The translations under genes were made by a program, and so were the position numbers. A stretch of 64,000 nt of DNA from Bacillota bacterium (GTDB lineage: Bacteria; Bacillota; Clostridia; Lachnospirales; Lachnospiraceae). The stretch spans positions 62,001 through 126,000 of the forward strand of contig JAEYLX010000018.1 of NCBI GenBank assembly GCA_023407575.1, given 5' to 3'. A model generated the notes under the pieces. That model saw only the letters and a list, made by a program, of their open reading frames with translations, searched no databases and was not told the DNA's origin. Below are positions 25,594 through 34,524 of this stretch, piece by piece. Every line of letters starts with the position of its first letter. The first letter of the stretch is position 1.

Positions 25594-26108
25594 AGTTACC
25601 TCTATTCCAGTTCATGTATTCTGCGCATCTAAAATCTTTATCTATGATTACGCAAGTACGATTTTTTGAGTTATAGACTTTCATAATCTTACTTTTTAAC
25701 CTCATTTGTATAAATAATTATAGTTGGTATTTATCGGGAGTTAAACCGATTTTCCGTATTGGAAAAATAATCAGAAATATTTGTAACTAATTATTGACAA
25801 TATCTATACAAGACATTAATATACATATAAGAGGGCTGATTTATGAAATTAATACAACAAAAATATCTTTAAAAGACATAAATTGAATAAAAGTAATAAT
25901 AAAATAATCGCAACAGTAATAAAAGCCAAACAGAAATAGATATTGTCTGAAAGGAAAAGAAAATAAACTACAATATCACATTTCAATAGAGCATAAGAAT
26001 TTCTATTTATTCCCCAAACCCCAAAATTACGAAATCCTTCAATTCTTATGCTCTACTGAAAGATGATATGAGATATAAAGAGGAATAAGAAATATTTTAA
26101 AATAGCAT
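25594..26108. other. Intergenic region between XRE regulator and T-box leader
   Basis: No supported gene is present. A consensus -35 TTGACA at 25794-25799 with a weak -10 is followed by a possible 9-codon peptide (ATG AAA TTA at about 25843, ending TAA). A long inverted repeat at 25981-26061 is listed separately. Confidence 0.5.
25981..26061. repeat. 21-bp inverted repeat with 39-base spacer
   Basis: TTTCAATAGAGCATAAGAATT (25981-26001) and AATTCTTATGCTCTACTGAAA (26041-26061) are complements with one mismatch. The loop contains two C runs. It could be a structured RNA, an operator pair or a small mobile element end; no U run follows. Confidence 0.7.
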
Positions 26109-26137
26109 TTGACAAATTTAAGTTATTATATTACTAT
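26109..26137 (+). promoter_or_regulatory. Promoter of the T-box/trpXYZ transcript
   Basis: TTGACA (26109-26114), 17-base spacer, TACTAT (26132-26137). The T-box RNA begins shortly after. Confidence 0.75.
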
Positions 26138-26144
26138 TTATACA

Positions 26145-26421
26145 TTAATAAGCGAAACCGTTGAGAAAGAAGAGTAGGCTTTGATACGACATCACAGAGA
26201 GTCGCAGTTTGGTGGGATGCGATATGTAGTTTTTAGCTGAATGGGCTTTTGAGGGCAACCCGAATTTTAAGTAGGCGTTGACGGAAACCATAACCGTTAT
26301 TATCATGGCACATATAGTTGTATGTGAAGGAGTGGTCAGGTGAATTTTATTCACTTGTCAAATTGAGTGGTACCGCGGATTATATTCGTCTCAAGTAAGT
26401 TGTTACTTGGGGCTTTTTTTA
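26145..26421 (+). promoter_or_regulatory. T-box riboswitch, tryptophan type
   Basis: The T-box sequence AATTGAGTGGTACCGCGG is at 26361-26378. AGAGAGT with a GGTGGGA loop forms the distal part of Stem I near 26199. The codon after GAA in GAATGGGC (26240-26247) reads UGG, the tryptophan codon, in the place of the specifier. A GU-rich terminator (CTCAAGTAA with TTACTTGGG, 26390-26411) and TTTTTTT (26414-26420) close the leader. Uncharged tRNA-Trp should prevent termination and let trpXYZ be read. Specifier position is inferred from pattern, not folded. Confidence 0.9.
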
Positions 26422-26643
26422 TACCCAAAAACCTTAAAGTAATGACCTACAAAAGTGTACTGCCAATCAGACTGACTGCGATATGGCGAAAACGAACGGT
26501 TCTTGTAAGTTTTTAGTAAGCTTCAGTAAATCATTTATTTTTAGTAGGAAAGAGTGAAAATACTTTCACTCGGAAAGAGCCTGCAGAGCAGCCTCTTTCC
26601 TTACATTTTAAGATGGCGCGAAGCGCCGAAAGGGAGGCTAATT
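26421..26643 (+). other. Leader between the T-box and trpX
   Basis: No gene is present. There are two small hairpins: GGAAAGAG/CTCTTTCC near 26572-26600, and GGCGC-GAA-GCGCC (about 26615-26627) just before the trpX ribosome binding site. They may add translational control or RNA stability. Confidence 0.5.
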
Positions 26644-27636
26644 ATGAAAAAAGTTTTAGTGATATGTATGGTAATAGTTTTAGTTCTTGGTCTTATGACC
26701 GCATGTGGTAAAAAAGAAGATGGTAAGATTACAATTGGTATTGGACAGTTTGCAGAGCATCCTTCCCTGGATAACTGCAGAGAAGGCTTTCTTGAAGGAC
26801 TGAAAGAAGCAGGTTATGTAGAAGGTGAGAATTTAGAAGTATTATTTGAAAATGCTCAGGTAGATGGTGGAGTTGCTACACAAATCGCGAATAATTTCGT
26901 GGCTAAGAAAGTTGATTTAATCTGTGCAATTGCTACTCCAATGGCACAAAGTTCCTTTGCAGCAGCAAAAGGTACGGATATTCCTGTTATTTTTACCGCA
27001 GTAACTGATCCAGTAGCAGCAGAACTTGCAAAAGCAGATAAGACACCAAACGGCAATACAACAGGTACCAGCGATAAGCTTCCAGTTCAAAGCCAGTTAG
27101 AGATGATACGTGCAATTCTTCCAGATGCGAAGACCATTGGTATTATGTATAGCACCAGTGAGGTTAATTCTATATCAGCGATTGAAGAATATAAGGCGGC
27201 GGCAGCTGATTATGGTTTTGAAATCGTAGAAAGCGGAATAGCAACCTCTGCTGACATACCGCTTGCAGCAGATAATTTATTGGAAAAGGTAGATTGCATT
27301 AACAACCTAACAGATAATACAGTCGTAAGTTCACTTCCAATTATTTTAGAAAAAGCAGCTAACAAGAACATACCTGTGTTTGGTAGTGAAGTAGAACAGG
27401 TAAAGATAGGATGTCTGGCAACGGTTGGACTTGATTACTTTGACCTTGGTAAACAAACTGGTGCAATGGCGGCTCAAGTTCTAAAGGGAGAAAAGAAAGC
27501 CAGCGAGATTAACTTCGAAATCATTGAAGAAGCTTCTTTCTATGGCAATACAGCAGTTGCGGCTAACTTAGGAATTACCTTACCAGAAGACCTTGTAAGC
27601 AGTGCAAAGGAAATGTTTGATGCCATAGCAGAATAA
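26644..27636 (+). CDS. trpX: TrpX-type tryptophan ABC transporter substrate-binding lipoprotein
   Basis: A 330-residue binding protein of the ABC_sub_bind family. The ATG at 26644 (GGGAGGCTAATT upstream) gives a lipoprotein signal (VLVICMVIVLVLGLMTAC) with a lipobox LMTAC and the modified cysteine at residue 19; the in-frame start 90 bases earlier would spoil it. The mature part has two Rossmann-like lobes (ITIGIGQFAEHPSLDNCREG, then IGIMYSTSEVNSISAIEEYK). The upstream tryptophan T-box and the downstream permease and ATPase identify the substrate as tryptophan or a precursor, by known trpXYZ context. Confidence 0.85.
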   Translation: MKKVLVICMVIVLVLGLMTACGKKEDGKITIGIGQFAEHPSLDNCREGFLEGLKEAGYVEGENLEVLFENAQVDGGVATQIANNFVAKKVDLICAIATPMAQSSFAAAKGTDIPVIFTAVTDPVAAELAKADKTPNGNTTGTSDKLPVQSQLEMIRAILPDAKTIGIMYSTSEVNSISAIEEYKAAAADYGFEIVESGIATSADIPLAADNLLEKVDCINNLTDNTVVSSLPIILEKAANKNIPVFGSEVEQVKIGCLATVGLDYFDLGKQTGAMAAQVLKGEKKASEINFEIIEEASFYGNTAVAANLGITLPEDLVSSAKEMFDAIAE

Positions 27637-27656
27637 TAATTATAGGTAATTTATTC

Positions 27657-27902
27657 AAACTTCGCAGTTAGTAGTTGTTTTTATATTTGAAAAAATCAGC
27701 ATTTAAGTTAATAACAAAGACTTCATTATAATCTTTTTATGCTGAATAATTTTTTGTGCTGACTTCAATTTACAATGGGTATTCACTAAGAGAAATAACC
27801 AATTGTAAATGAAATTTAGTATTAAAAAGACAACAACGAATCCTTTTATCCGAAGCTTTAATCTGATTTTAAAGCACTATTAAAGATTGAACTGCGAAGT
27901 TT
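27657..27902. mobile_element. MITE-like element in the trpX-trpY gap
   Basis: AAACTTCGCAGTT (27657-27669) and AACTGCGAAGTTT (27890-27902) are perfect 13-base terminal inverted repeats, 246 bp end to end. Outside them GTAATTTATT (27646-27655) and GTAACTTATT (27905-27914) are a 9-of-10 direct repeat, like a target site duplication. Inside are TCAGCAT/ATGCTGA, ATTTACAAT/ATTGTAAAT and GCTTTAA/TTAAAGC hairpins and no reading frame. A non-autonomous transposon is the best reading; a structured intergenic RNA is the alternative. Confidence 0.6.
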
Positions 27903-27992
27903 AAGTAACTTATTGAAATTTGAAATGTAAATATTAACATTTGCAATATAAATACACACTTAGTAAAACCGACTTAAGGAGGGAACAAGATA

Positions 27993-28946
27993 ATGTTGTC
28001 TTATATAATAACAATGACAATTGGTGTGATGGAGGAAGGGCTACTCTTTGCTATTATGGCACTGGGTGTCTATATCACCTATCGGATTTTGGATTTTCCT
28101 GATCTATCTGTGGATGGGACCTTTCCACTTGGGGGAGTGGTGACAGCAGTTATGATTGTATCAGGAATGAATCCGATACTAACACTGTTTGTCTCCTTCC
28201 TGGTCGGAGCATTAGCTGGAGTTTTAACCGGACTTATTCACGTAAAGCTAAAGGTGAGAGATCTATTATCCGGTATCATTATGATGACTGCGCTATATTC
28301 CATTAATCTACGCATCGGTGGGAGATCAAATATACCAATCTTCTCGAAGGAAAGTATTTTTGAAAATAGCTTTTTAAGCAAAGTAATACCGGAAGGCTTT
28401 CAGGATTATTTAGTGGCTGTCATTCTTTTCATCATCGTTGTGATAATGAAGCTCTTGTTGGATATTTATCTTAAAACCAAGTCAGGCTATCTTTTAAGAG
28501 CTGTAGGAGATAATGAAGCTTTAGTAACTTCCTTGGCAAAGGATAAGGGAATGGTAAAGATAGTTGGACTTGCCATTGCAAATGCTTTCGTGGCTTTGGC
28601 GGGAAGTATTTATGTACAGAAAGGTGGATTTTTTGAAATCTCCATGGGGACAGGAACGATAGTTATTGGTCTGGCAAGTGTTATTATAGGTGTCAACCTT
28701 TTTACTAAAAGGCCATTTCTAAAAGCAGGTGGTAAGTTTCTAAAACTGAAAAAAGACCATACAATTAAGGCGACAACAGCAGTAGTTTTCGGAGCGATCT
28801 TATATAAAGCGTGTACTATGATTGCTATTGCGGCAGGCCTTACTTCTACTGATATGAAGCTGATCACGGCAGTATTATTCCTCGCCATATTAGTAATCAG
28901 CAATGACCGTAAGAGGAGGGTGAAATCAAATGATAGAACTGCGTAA
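27993..28946 (+). CDS. trpY: ABC transporter permease of the TrpY type
   Basis: A 317-residue membrane protein with 8-9 hydrophobic segments, BPD_transp_2 fold. Landmarks: ILDFPDLSVDGTFPLGGVVT near residue 32, the LLSGIIMMTALYSINLRIGG segment, and the coupling region LVTSLAKDKGMVKIVGLAIA, followed by IVIGLASVIIG. It forms the channel for the trpX protein. It overlaps trpZ by 17 bases. A TTAAGGAGGGAACAAGAT site precedes the ATG. Confidence 0.85.
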   Translation: MLSYIITMTIGVMEEGLLFAIMALGVYITYRILDFPDLSVDGTFPLGGVVTAVMIVSGMNPILTLFVSFLVGALAGVLTGLIHVKLKVRDLLSGIIMMTALYSINLRIGGRSNIPIFSKESIFENSFLSKVIPEGFQDYLVAVILFIIVVIMKLLLDIYLKTKSGYLLRAVGDNEALVTSLAKDKGMVKIVGLAIANAFVALAGSIYVQKGGFFEISMGTGTIVIGLASVIIGVNLFTKRPFLKAGGKFLKLKKDHTIKATTAVVFGAILYKACTMIAIAAGLTSTDMKLITAVLFLAILVISNDRKRRVKSNDRTA

Positions 28947-29703
28947 CATTACAAAACACTATAATCCTGGTACGGTCAACGAAATGTGTCTGTTTCTAAA
29001 CTTTAATTTAACGGTAGAAAAGGGTGAATTTGTCTCGGTGGTCGGAAGCAATGGGTCAGGTAAGACCTCCATGTTAAATATAATCTGCGGAAGTATTTCA
29101 ACCGACAGCGGTAATATCCTGATTGGAGCAAATGAGATTACTAATATGCCCGAGTATAAGAGACTTAGAAGAATTGGCAGAGTTTATCAAAATCCAGCAA
29201 TGGGGACCTGTCCAACGATGACAATTCTGGAGAATATGTCTTTGGCAGATAATAAAGGGAATTCCTTTAATCTTAAGCCAGGCACGAATAAAAAAAGAAT
29301 AGATTTCTACAGAGAAAGCTTGTCCTCCCTTAACCTTGGATTAGAGGATAAAATGAATATTCCGGTAGGCTCACTTTCCGGTGGACAAAGGCAGGCGATG
29401 GCTCTGTTAATGGCAACCATGACACCGATTGAAATTCTCATATTAGATGAACATACCGCTGCCCTTGATCCAAAAACTGCAGATATTATTATGGAACTGA
29501 CAGATAAAGTCGTTAACGAGAAACAGCTAACAACAATTATGGTAACCCATAATCTAAGATATGCAGTGGAATACGGTAACCGTCTTATCATGATGCATCA
29601 AGGAAATAGTGTGATTGATAAAGCAGGAGATGAGAAAAAAGCTTTGATAATTGATGATATTCTTGATAAATTCAATCAAATCAGTATTGAGTGTGGAAAT
29701 TAA
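28930..29703 (+). CDS. trpZ: ABC transporter ATP-binding protein of the TrpZ type
   Basis: A 257-residue ATPase. Walker A is GSNGSGKTS, the Q loop follows at VYQNPA, the signature is LSGGQRQAM, Walker B is ILILDEHTAALD and the switch histidine is in VTHNLRYA. It energises the TrpX-TrpY importer. The ATG overlaps trpY. All catalytic motifs are intact. Confidence 0.9.
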   Translation: MIELRNITKHYNPGTVNEMCLFLNFNLTVEKGEFVSVVGSNGSGKTSMLNIICGSISTDSGNILIGANEITNMPEYKRLRRIGRVYQNPAMGTCPTMTILENMSLADNKGNSFNLKPGTNKKRIDFYRESLSSLNLGLEDKMNIPVGSLSGGQRQAMALLMATMTPIEILILDEHTAALDPKTADIIMELTDKVVNEKQLTTIMVTHNLRYAVEYGNRLIMMHQGNSVIDKAGDEKKALIIDDILDKFNQISIECGN

Positions 29704-29790
29704 GTTCTAATTAGTAAAATGTGATATAGTTGGCATTTGTCCTTAATAAAAGAATAGTTTTAAAAAATACTATAATCCTGGATATTCATA

Positions 29791-29818
29791 TTGCAATTTG
29801 AAATTTGTATGCTATACT
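29791..29818 (+). promoter_or_regulatory. Promoter of the folate riboswitch transcript
   Basis: TTGCAA (29791-29796), 16-base spacer, TATACT (29813-29818). Transcription should begin near 29826, just before the riboswitch. Confidence 0.65.
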
Positions 29819-29837
29819 TGGATTACAAAATTTAATA

Positions 29838-29934
29838 AGCAGAGTAGAAACATGTGCGTTAAGTGCTGGTTGAACAGGGAGTTGTCAGCTGGACGAAAAG
29901 GAAACTTGCGGTACATGATTCGCATCCCGCTGCT
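29838..29934 (+). promoter_or_regulatory. Tetrahydrofolate (THF-I) riboswitch
   Basis: AGCAG (29838) pairs with CTGCT (29930) as P1. Conserved THF-I elements appear in order: AGAGTAG, GCGTTAAGTG, GAACAGGGAGTTGTC, GCGG and TCGCATCCCGCT. Downstream TTACCTC (29966-29972) can pair with GAGGTAA (29998-30004), which is the ribosome binding site of folT. A translational off-switch is therefore the likely mechanism. Confidence 0.9.
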
Positions 29935-30011
29935 ACAAACAAGGTCGTCAAATAGATTTTTGATGTTACCTCTTATTGTAGTAAAAGGTCTGCAAAGGAG
30001 GTAATTTTTTT

Positions 30012-30578
30012 ATGCGCAAATTGAAAGAGCTTTATGTTTCATCCTTTCTCGAATTAAAAAATACGAGAAATTTAGTTTTAATGGCTATGTTTTTGGCTAT
30101 CGCTGTGGTTTTAGGTATGACTTTAACATTTTTTATTGTACCAACGTTTAAGTTATCCTTTGTCTATCTGCCAAACAATTTTGCATTTTATTTGTTTGGA
30201 CCTGCAGCTGGAGCTATCATTGGAGGAGTATCAGATGTACTTAACTTTATACTTAATCCAAAAGCAACTTTTAATCTAGGTATTACTTTATGCGCTGTAT
30301 TGTCAGGAATTTTATACGGTACTATTTTTTATAAAAAACCGTTTACACTGACTAGGGTTATAGTTGCAAATATTATTAATTTATTTACAATTACTATTTT
30401 AAGGACTTATTTCCTTACATTTATTTATGGCGATGGATTTTTAGAACTATTAAAAATCAGAATGCCATTATCTGCTGCTTTTCTTCCAGTAGAAACTGCG
30501 CTTTTATATGCATTAGTAAAAGGTGTAGAAGCAACTGGAGTGATTCGGCAGTTAAAAAGAACCGAAAGAGAAGTATAG
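30012..30578 (+). CDS. folT: ECF transporter S component for folate (FolT)
   Basis: A 188-residue membrane protein with 5-6 helices. Key segments are LVLMAMFLAIAVVLG, FVYLPNNFAFYLFGPAAGAI and GVSDVLNFILNPKATFNLG. The last is the FolT-like pattern with a polar loop and an NP turn. It binds folate and joins the shared ECF energising module, which is encoded elsewhere. The THF riboswitch directly upstream strongly supports folate specificity. The ribosome binding site AAAGGAGG overlaps the sequestering stem. Confidence 0.9.
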   Translation: MRKLKELYVSSFLELKNTRNLVLMAMFLAIAVVLGMTLTFFIVPTFKLSFVYLPNNFAFYLFGPAAGAIIGGVSDVLNFILNPKATFNLGITLCAVLSGILYGTIFYKKPFTLTRVIVANIINLFTITILRTYFLTFIYGDGFLELLKIRMPLSAAFLPVETALLYALVKGVEATGVIRQLKRTEREV

Positions 30579-30717
30579 CATTTTTCTCTGATATTCCTTG
30601 ACAAGCACCCACAAGCACAATATATTTAACATTGTGTGTTATGGTAAAGGGGTTATGAAATGCTTTAGAGGGGATTTCATAAACCAGCGTTTTGCTGAAT
30701 TCATAGGAGGAAATGGA

Positions 30718-31938
30718 ATGAAGAATGTATTGGTGGCTCAATCCGGTGGCCCAACTGCTGCAATTAACGCAACTTTAGTTGGTGTATTGCAGGGAGCACG
30801 CGAAGGTAAAGAAGTAAGTCGCGTTTACGGAGCAAGAAATGGAATTGAAGGTGCGATTAAGGGAAATGTAATAGATTTAACCGAAATTCTAACTGATGAA
30901 ACCGCTTTAGAGGAACTTACCCATACACCTTCTTCTGCACTTGGTACCTGCAGATATAAGATGAAGGATTGGAGAGTAAACGAAGAACCTTATCTTAAAA
31001 TATTAGAAACTTTTAAAAAATATGAAATTAATTGTTTTGTATATATCGGTGGAAATGATTCCATGGATACAGTGAACCAGCTGTCCGCATATTGCAAATT
31101 GAAGGACTATGATGTTATGATTATGGGCGCGCCAAAAACCGTTGACAATGATCTTAATCTGACAGACCATTGCCCTGGGTTTGGTTCAGCAGCAAAGTAT
31201 ATTGCGACCACAATATCAGAACTCGCTTGTGATATAGGAGCCTATGATATTCCTGCTGTAACTATTGTTGAGATTATGGGACGTAATGCAGGCTGGCTTA
31301 CAGCGGCAGCAGCACTTCCAAGATTAAATGATACGCCAGGAGCAGACCTTATCTATTTGTGTGAGAAGCCTTTTGAGATAGCAACCTTTTTAAAGGATGT
31401 TCGTGAGCAATTATCGAGGAAGCAGGGAATTCTTGTGGCTGTAAGTGAAGGAATTCATGATAGCGAAGGTGTATATATATCAGAGCATACCTCAAGTGGT
31501 GAAGTAGATAACTTTGGACATAAGTACATAGCAGGTGCTGCAATTGCACTGGAACATATAATTCGTAAGGAAATTGGTTGTAAGGTTCGTTCCATTGAAC
31601 TTAACTTAATGCAAAGATCAGCAGCCCACATAGCAAGTCAATCTGATATATCGGAATCCATTATGCTGGGTAAGACAGCAATTACAAGCGCTCTTACTGG
31701 AGAAACAGGAAGAATGGCAGCAGTGAATAGAGTGAGCAATTCTCCTTATCGTGTAGAATATGTAACAGTGCCTGTAAGTGAAGTGGCAAATGCAGAAAAG
31801 AAAGTTCCAGAGAATTGGATTACTGAAGATGGTCATGATGTTACAGAAGAGATGATGGAATACCTGAAACCTTTAATTCAAGGTGAAACAGCAATAAAAT
31901 ATAAGAACGGCATACCAGTAATTAAGAAGCTTTATTAA
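30718..31938 (+). CDS. pfp: Pyrophosphate-dependent 6-phosphofructokinase
   Basis: A 406-residue phosphofructokinase that forms fructose 1,6-bisphosphate in glycolysis. The N-terminal glycine loop is AQSGGPTAAINATL, followed by GGNDSMDT and PKTVDNDL. The lysine in PKTVDND and the aspartate in the GGND loop point to PPi rather than ATP as donor. EIMGRNAGWLTAAAAL and LGTCRYK are further family signs. The ATG at 30718 has AGGAGG at 30705-30710; an upstream in-frame start would add 40 residues not found in the family. Confidence 0.9.
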   Translation: MKNVLVAQSGGPTAAINATLVGVLQGAREGKEVSRVYGARNGIEGAIKGNVIDLTEILTDETALEELTHTPSSALGTCRYKMKDWRVNEEPYLKILETFKKYEINCFVYIGGNDSMDTVNQLSAYCKLKDYDVMIMGAPKTVDNDLNLTDHCPGFGSAAKYIATTISELACDIGAYDIPAVTIVEIMGRNAGWLTAAAALPRLNDTPGADLIYLCEKPFEIATFLKDVREQLSRKQGILVAVSEGIHDSEGVYISEHTSSGEVDNFGHKYIAGAAIALEHIIRKEIGCKVRSIELNLMQRSAAHIASQSDISESIMLGKTAITSALTGETGRMAAVNRVSNSPYRVEYVTVPVSEVANAEKKVPENWITEDGHDVTEEMMEYLKPLIQGETAIKYKNGIPVIKKLY

Positions 31939-31960
31939 ATTTAATATTAATTAACAAAAA

Positions 31961-31987
31961 TGAGGGTGTACATTTTGTACACCCTCA
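31961..31987 (-). terminator. Terminator hairpin between pfp and the cell-wall hydrolase
   Basis: TGAGGGTGTAC and GTACACCCTCA, 11-bp stem, 5-base loop. On the minus strand it is followed by TTTTT, so it ends the hydrolase gene; it probably stops pfp too. Confidence 0.8.
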
Positions 31988-32080
31988 TATATTATGAAAT
32001 TTACACAATCGCACCAAGATGGCATCAAGATACCAACGGCTGTAAAAAGCTGCGAGAAACTCGCATAGCGTGTATTTCTG

Positions 32081-33427
32081 TTACCAGAATAAATGATCAC
32101 CTAACTTCACGCTGTTGGACTTATCTGTATAGCCCTTTTTGGCAGCAGACCTATAGGTGTGGAAATAAAGCCTTGTTCCAATGTTATTAGCACCTTCAAG
32201 AGCGGCTTTTGCGGCTTTGATGGATAGTAACTGTGAGTTGGAAGTATAGTTACTATAGTTATTCAGCTGTTTCTGCAGGGAACCGCTTTTTGCAACACTA
32301 AATTGGCCAGCCTGATAGATAACGGCTTTAATGGAATCAGGATACTTTCGGGATTTCACTCTGTTGAGTACGACATTAGCTACCGCTAATTTTCCCTCGT
32401 AGCTTTGAGTACCAGCCTCTGAATGAACTAAGCAGGCTAACAGCATGATATCATCCTTTGTATAACTATAACCATCACCGTATTTAATTTCTGTTTCTTT
32501 CTTTGCACGTTCCTCTGCTTTGAGCTGTAAGATTTTCTCTTCTTCTTCCTTTGATACAGCCTCTTTAAAGGTGACTTCAAAGGATATCATCTCTGTCTTT
32601 ACATAGCCTTCCAGATTCTCATCGTCAATGTGTATGAAGGACCATTCTTCTCCTGCCTCTAGAACAGGATAGGTTTCATTTTGATAAATAACAGTTAGTT
32701 TCTTAGATTCAGTCGACTTTGTTTCACGCACATTTAAGCCATCTACTTCTACACAAGCGGTTTGTGTACCGTATTTTTCAATTAATTCTTCATCGGATAA
32801 ACCTGTCTTAATAAATTCTGCCTTTGCATATCCAGTTACGCTGCCGGATTCAATATAATACCAATCACCTTCGGTTTTAAGAATGGTACAGCCGGAGTCA
32901 CGATATAATTTACCTAGAACTTCAGCATCAGTGGAAGGTTCCTTACGTATATTTACGTAGTCCTTTGCAATGCAAATTCCAATGTCAGAATAAAGTGCGA
33001 TTGGTTCTTCCTCTTTTATTTCTATGGTCTCTTTGCTATTGTCTGGGGTCGTACTGGTATCAGCTGCTTCGACAGCTGTTTCTTCAGCTGGAACAACAGT
33101 AGAGTCTGCTTCGTTCTCCTTGGTTTTGTCTGCATCTGTATCTGGGGTTAGAGCTTTGTCTTCTGCTTCACTGGTATTATCCTGTTCGGATTGATACTGA
33201 TCCATTAGTGGGGATTCTGTAGGACCGGGACTATAGGAAAATAATTTGATTTTCCCGTCAACTTCTTCTTGGGTTAATACATTAGAATTCGTTTCAACAA
33301 CATCCAAATCATCGGAGGTGTTGCCGTCTCTTGTTAATAAAGGTAGCTGTATGTTGAAAATCATGGTCAAACAGAATACGGTTGCAACTACAATCATAGA
33401 TAGTAAGGCTATTTTGGTTTTATTCAT
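32081..33427 (-). CDS. Cell-wall hydrolase: two SH3 domains plus SleB/CwlJ-type Hydrolase_2 domain
   Basis: A 448-residue exported enzyme. The ATG at 33427 follows AAGGAGAAAAGG and gives a signal anchor (KIALLSMIVVATVFCLTMIF). A D/E/T-rich linker spans residues 50-140. Two SH3b repeats follow (YVNIRKEPSTDAEVLGKLYR, then VDGLNVRETKSTESKKL). The last 120 residues are the SleB-like domain: LACLVHSEAGTQSYEGKLAV with the catalytic glutamate, VVLNRVKSRKYP and GTRLYFHTY. Members act in spore germination or wall remodelling. The SH3 pair resembles that of 56205-57488. Confidence 0.88.
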   Translation of the reverse strand: MNKTKIALLSMIVVATVFCLTMIFNIQLPLLTRDGNTSDDLDVVETNSNVLTQEEVDGKIKLFSYSPGPTESPLMDQYQSEQDNTSEAEDKALTPDTDADKTKENEADSTVVPAEETAVEAADTSTTPDNSKETIEIKEEEPIALYSDIGICIAKDYVNIRKEPSTDAEVLGKLYRDSGCTILKTEGDWYYIESGSVTGYAKAEFIKTGLSDEELIEKYGTQTACVEVDGLNVRETKSTESKKLTVIYQNETYPVLEAGEEWSFIHIDDENLEGYVKTEMISFEVTFKEAVSKEEEEKILQLKAEERAKKETEIKYGDGYSYTKDDIMLLACLVHSEAGTQSYEGKLAVANVVLNRVKSRKYPDSIKAVIYQAGQFSVAKSGSLQKQLNNYSNYTSNSQLLSIKAAKAALEGANNIGTRLYFHTYRSAAKKGYTDKSNSVKLGDHLFW

Positions 33428-33786
33428 CCTTTTCTCCTTCAAACCGTTTACTTGATATCGCACCTGATATTATATCCCATAGAAATGGTAAAAGCAACTA
33501 TTTTGCATATAATATGGAAATACATAGAATTAATATACACAATATTACAAATATATACACGATATTACACAAATTATACTAATTAAATGAAAATATATCC
33601 AATTATATCCAAGCGAGTATATATGAGCGATATACATTTCATACCAAGGAGCAGCAGAGTAATATCAAGAAAAGCAACTGCTTTTGCAGAATATCTCTAA
33701 GAGGTAATCTGAAAAACAATTGCTTTTGCTTATCACAAGTGAAACGACTTGTCATTTCTTCTTGTAATTTTTATAACTATTTATCC
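33428..33786. other. Intergenic region between hydrolase and plsC
   Basis: AT-rich, with no gene. It should hold the hydrolase promoter (several TATAAT-like hexamers on the minus strand) and the 3' end of plsC. No clear hairpin terminator was found; a weak ACAAGT-ACTTGT stem lies at 33736-33753. Confidence 0.4.
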
Positions 33787-34503
33787 TTACTCAGTTTGTG
33801 CAAATGCCTTTATGGTCTCCTTAATTCTGGAGGAAACTAATTCCGCTATTTCTGTAGATTTCATGCCTTGATAATCTTCATAGTATAAGGGTGGAAGATA
33901 GTGCAGCTGAACAGTGAGCGGCTTTATAGAACTAGTATCAAAGGCTTTGAATGCATCAATTAAGGCAACAGGCACGATGGGACATTTTGCATTCATTGCA
34001 CTTTTAAAGCTGCCACCTTTAAAGTCTAAAAGATTATTTCCCTTACGAGATCTGGTACCTTCAGCAAATATTAAGAAGTTCTCACCATCTTTTACACGAC
34101 GAGTCATATTCGTAATTACCTGCATGGATTGTCTGATATCATCACGGTCAATAATCTCAGCTTGTAATAACTGTATTACGTCCTTTAGTAAAATAGTATC
34201 TTTCACTTCCTGCTTCATTACTGTCACAAAAGGTCTTTCGTGGGTTTCAAGAAAAGCTAAGGCGTCGAAAAGTCCTTGATGATTTGGGAACATTACATAA
34301 CCCATTTCAGAAGGCAAGTTTTCAAGACCATGACATTCTATTTTGACCCTACCCCTGCGATTAACTATTTTAACTATCTTGTGAAGATAAGCATATCGGG
34401 TAGCGGCATCATATTTGTCAATGTTACATAGCTGCCGGATGTGCAGTAACCAAAAAGGAAGCTGTAACAAGCTGCGAAGGACCATAAGTATAATTCGTTT
34501 CAT
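33787..34503 (-). CDS. plsC: 1-acyl-sn-glycerol-3-phosphate acyltransferase
   Basis: A 238-residue membrane-associated acyltransferase that makes phosphatidic acid from lysophosphatidic acid. It has an N-terminal amphipathic/hydrophobic helix (LMVLRSLLQLPFWLLHI), the catalytic motif NHQGLFDAL (HX4D), the motif VMKQEVKD and the glycerol-phosphate site FAEGTRSRKG. Length is standard. It is transcribed alone, 150 bases after rpoD and beyond its terminator. Confidence 0.9.
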   Translation of the reverse strand: MKRIILMVLRSLLQLPFWLLHIRQLCNIDKYDAATRYAYLHKIVKIVNRRGRVKIECHGLENLPSEMGYVMFPNHQGLFDALAFLETHERPFVTVMKQEVKDTILLKDVIQLLQAEIIDRDDIRQSMQVITNMTRRVKDGENFLIFAEGTRSRKGNNLLDFKGGSFKSAMNAKCPIVPVALIDAFKAFDTSSIKPLTVQLHYLPPLYYEDYQGMKSTEIAELVSSRIKETIKAFAQTE

Positions 34504-34524
34504 GAATAATTCCTTCCTAAATAA

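Noticed and set aside
26554..26643. Upstream 30-codon extension of trpX
   Set aside because: It would place residues ahead of the lipoprotein signal peptide, and the strong ribosome binding site lies at 26633.
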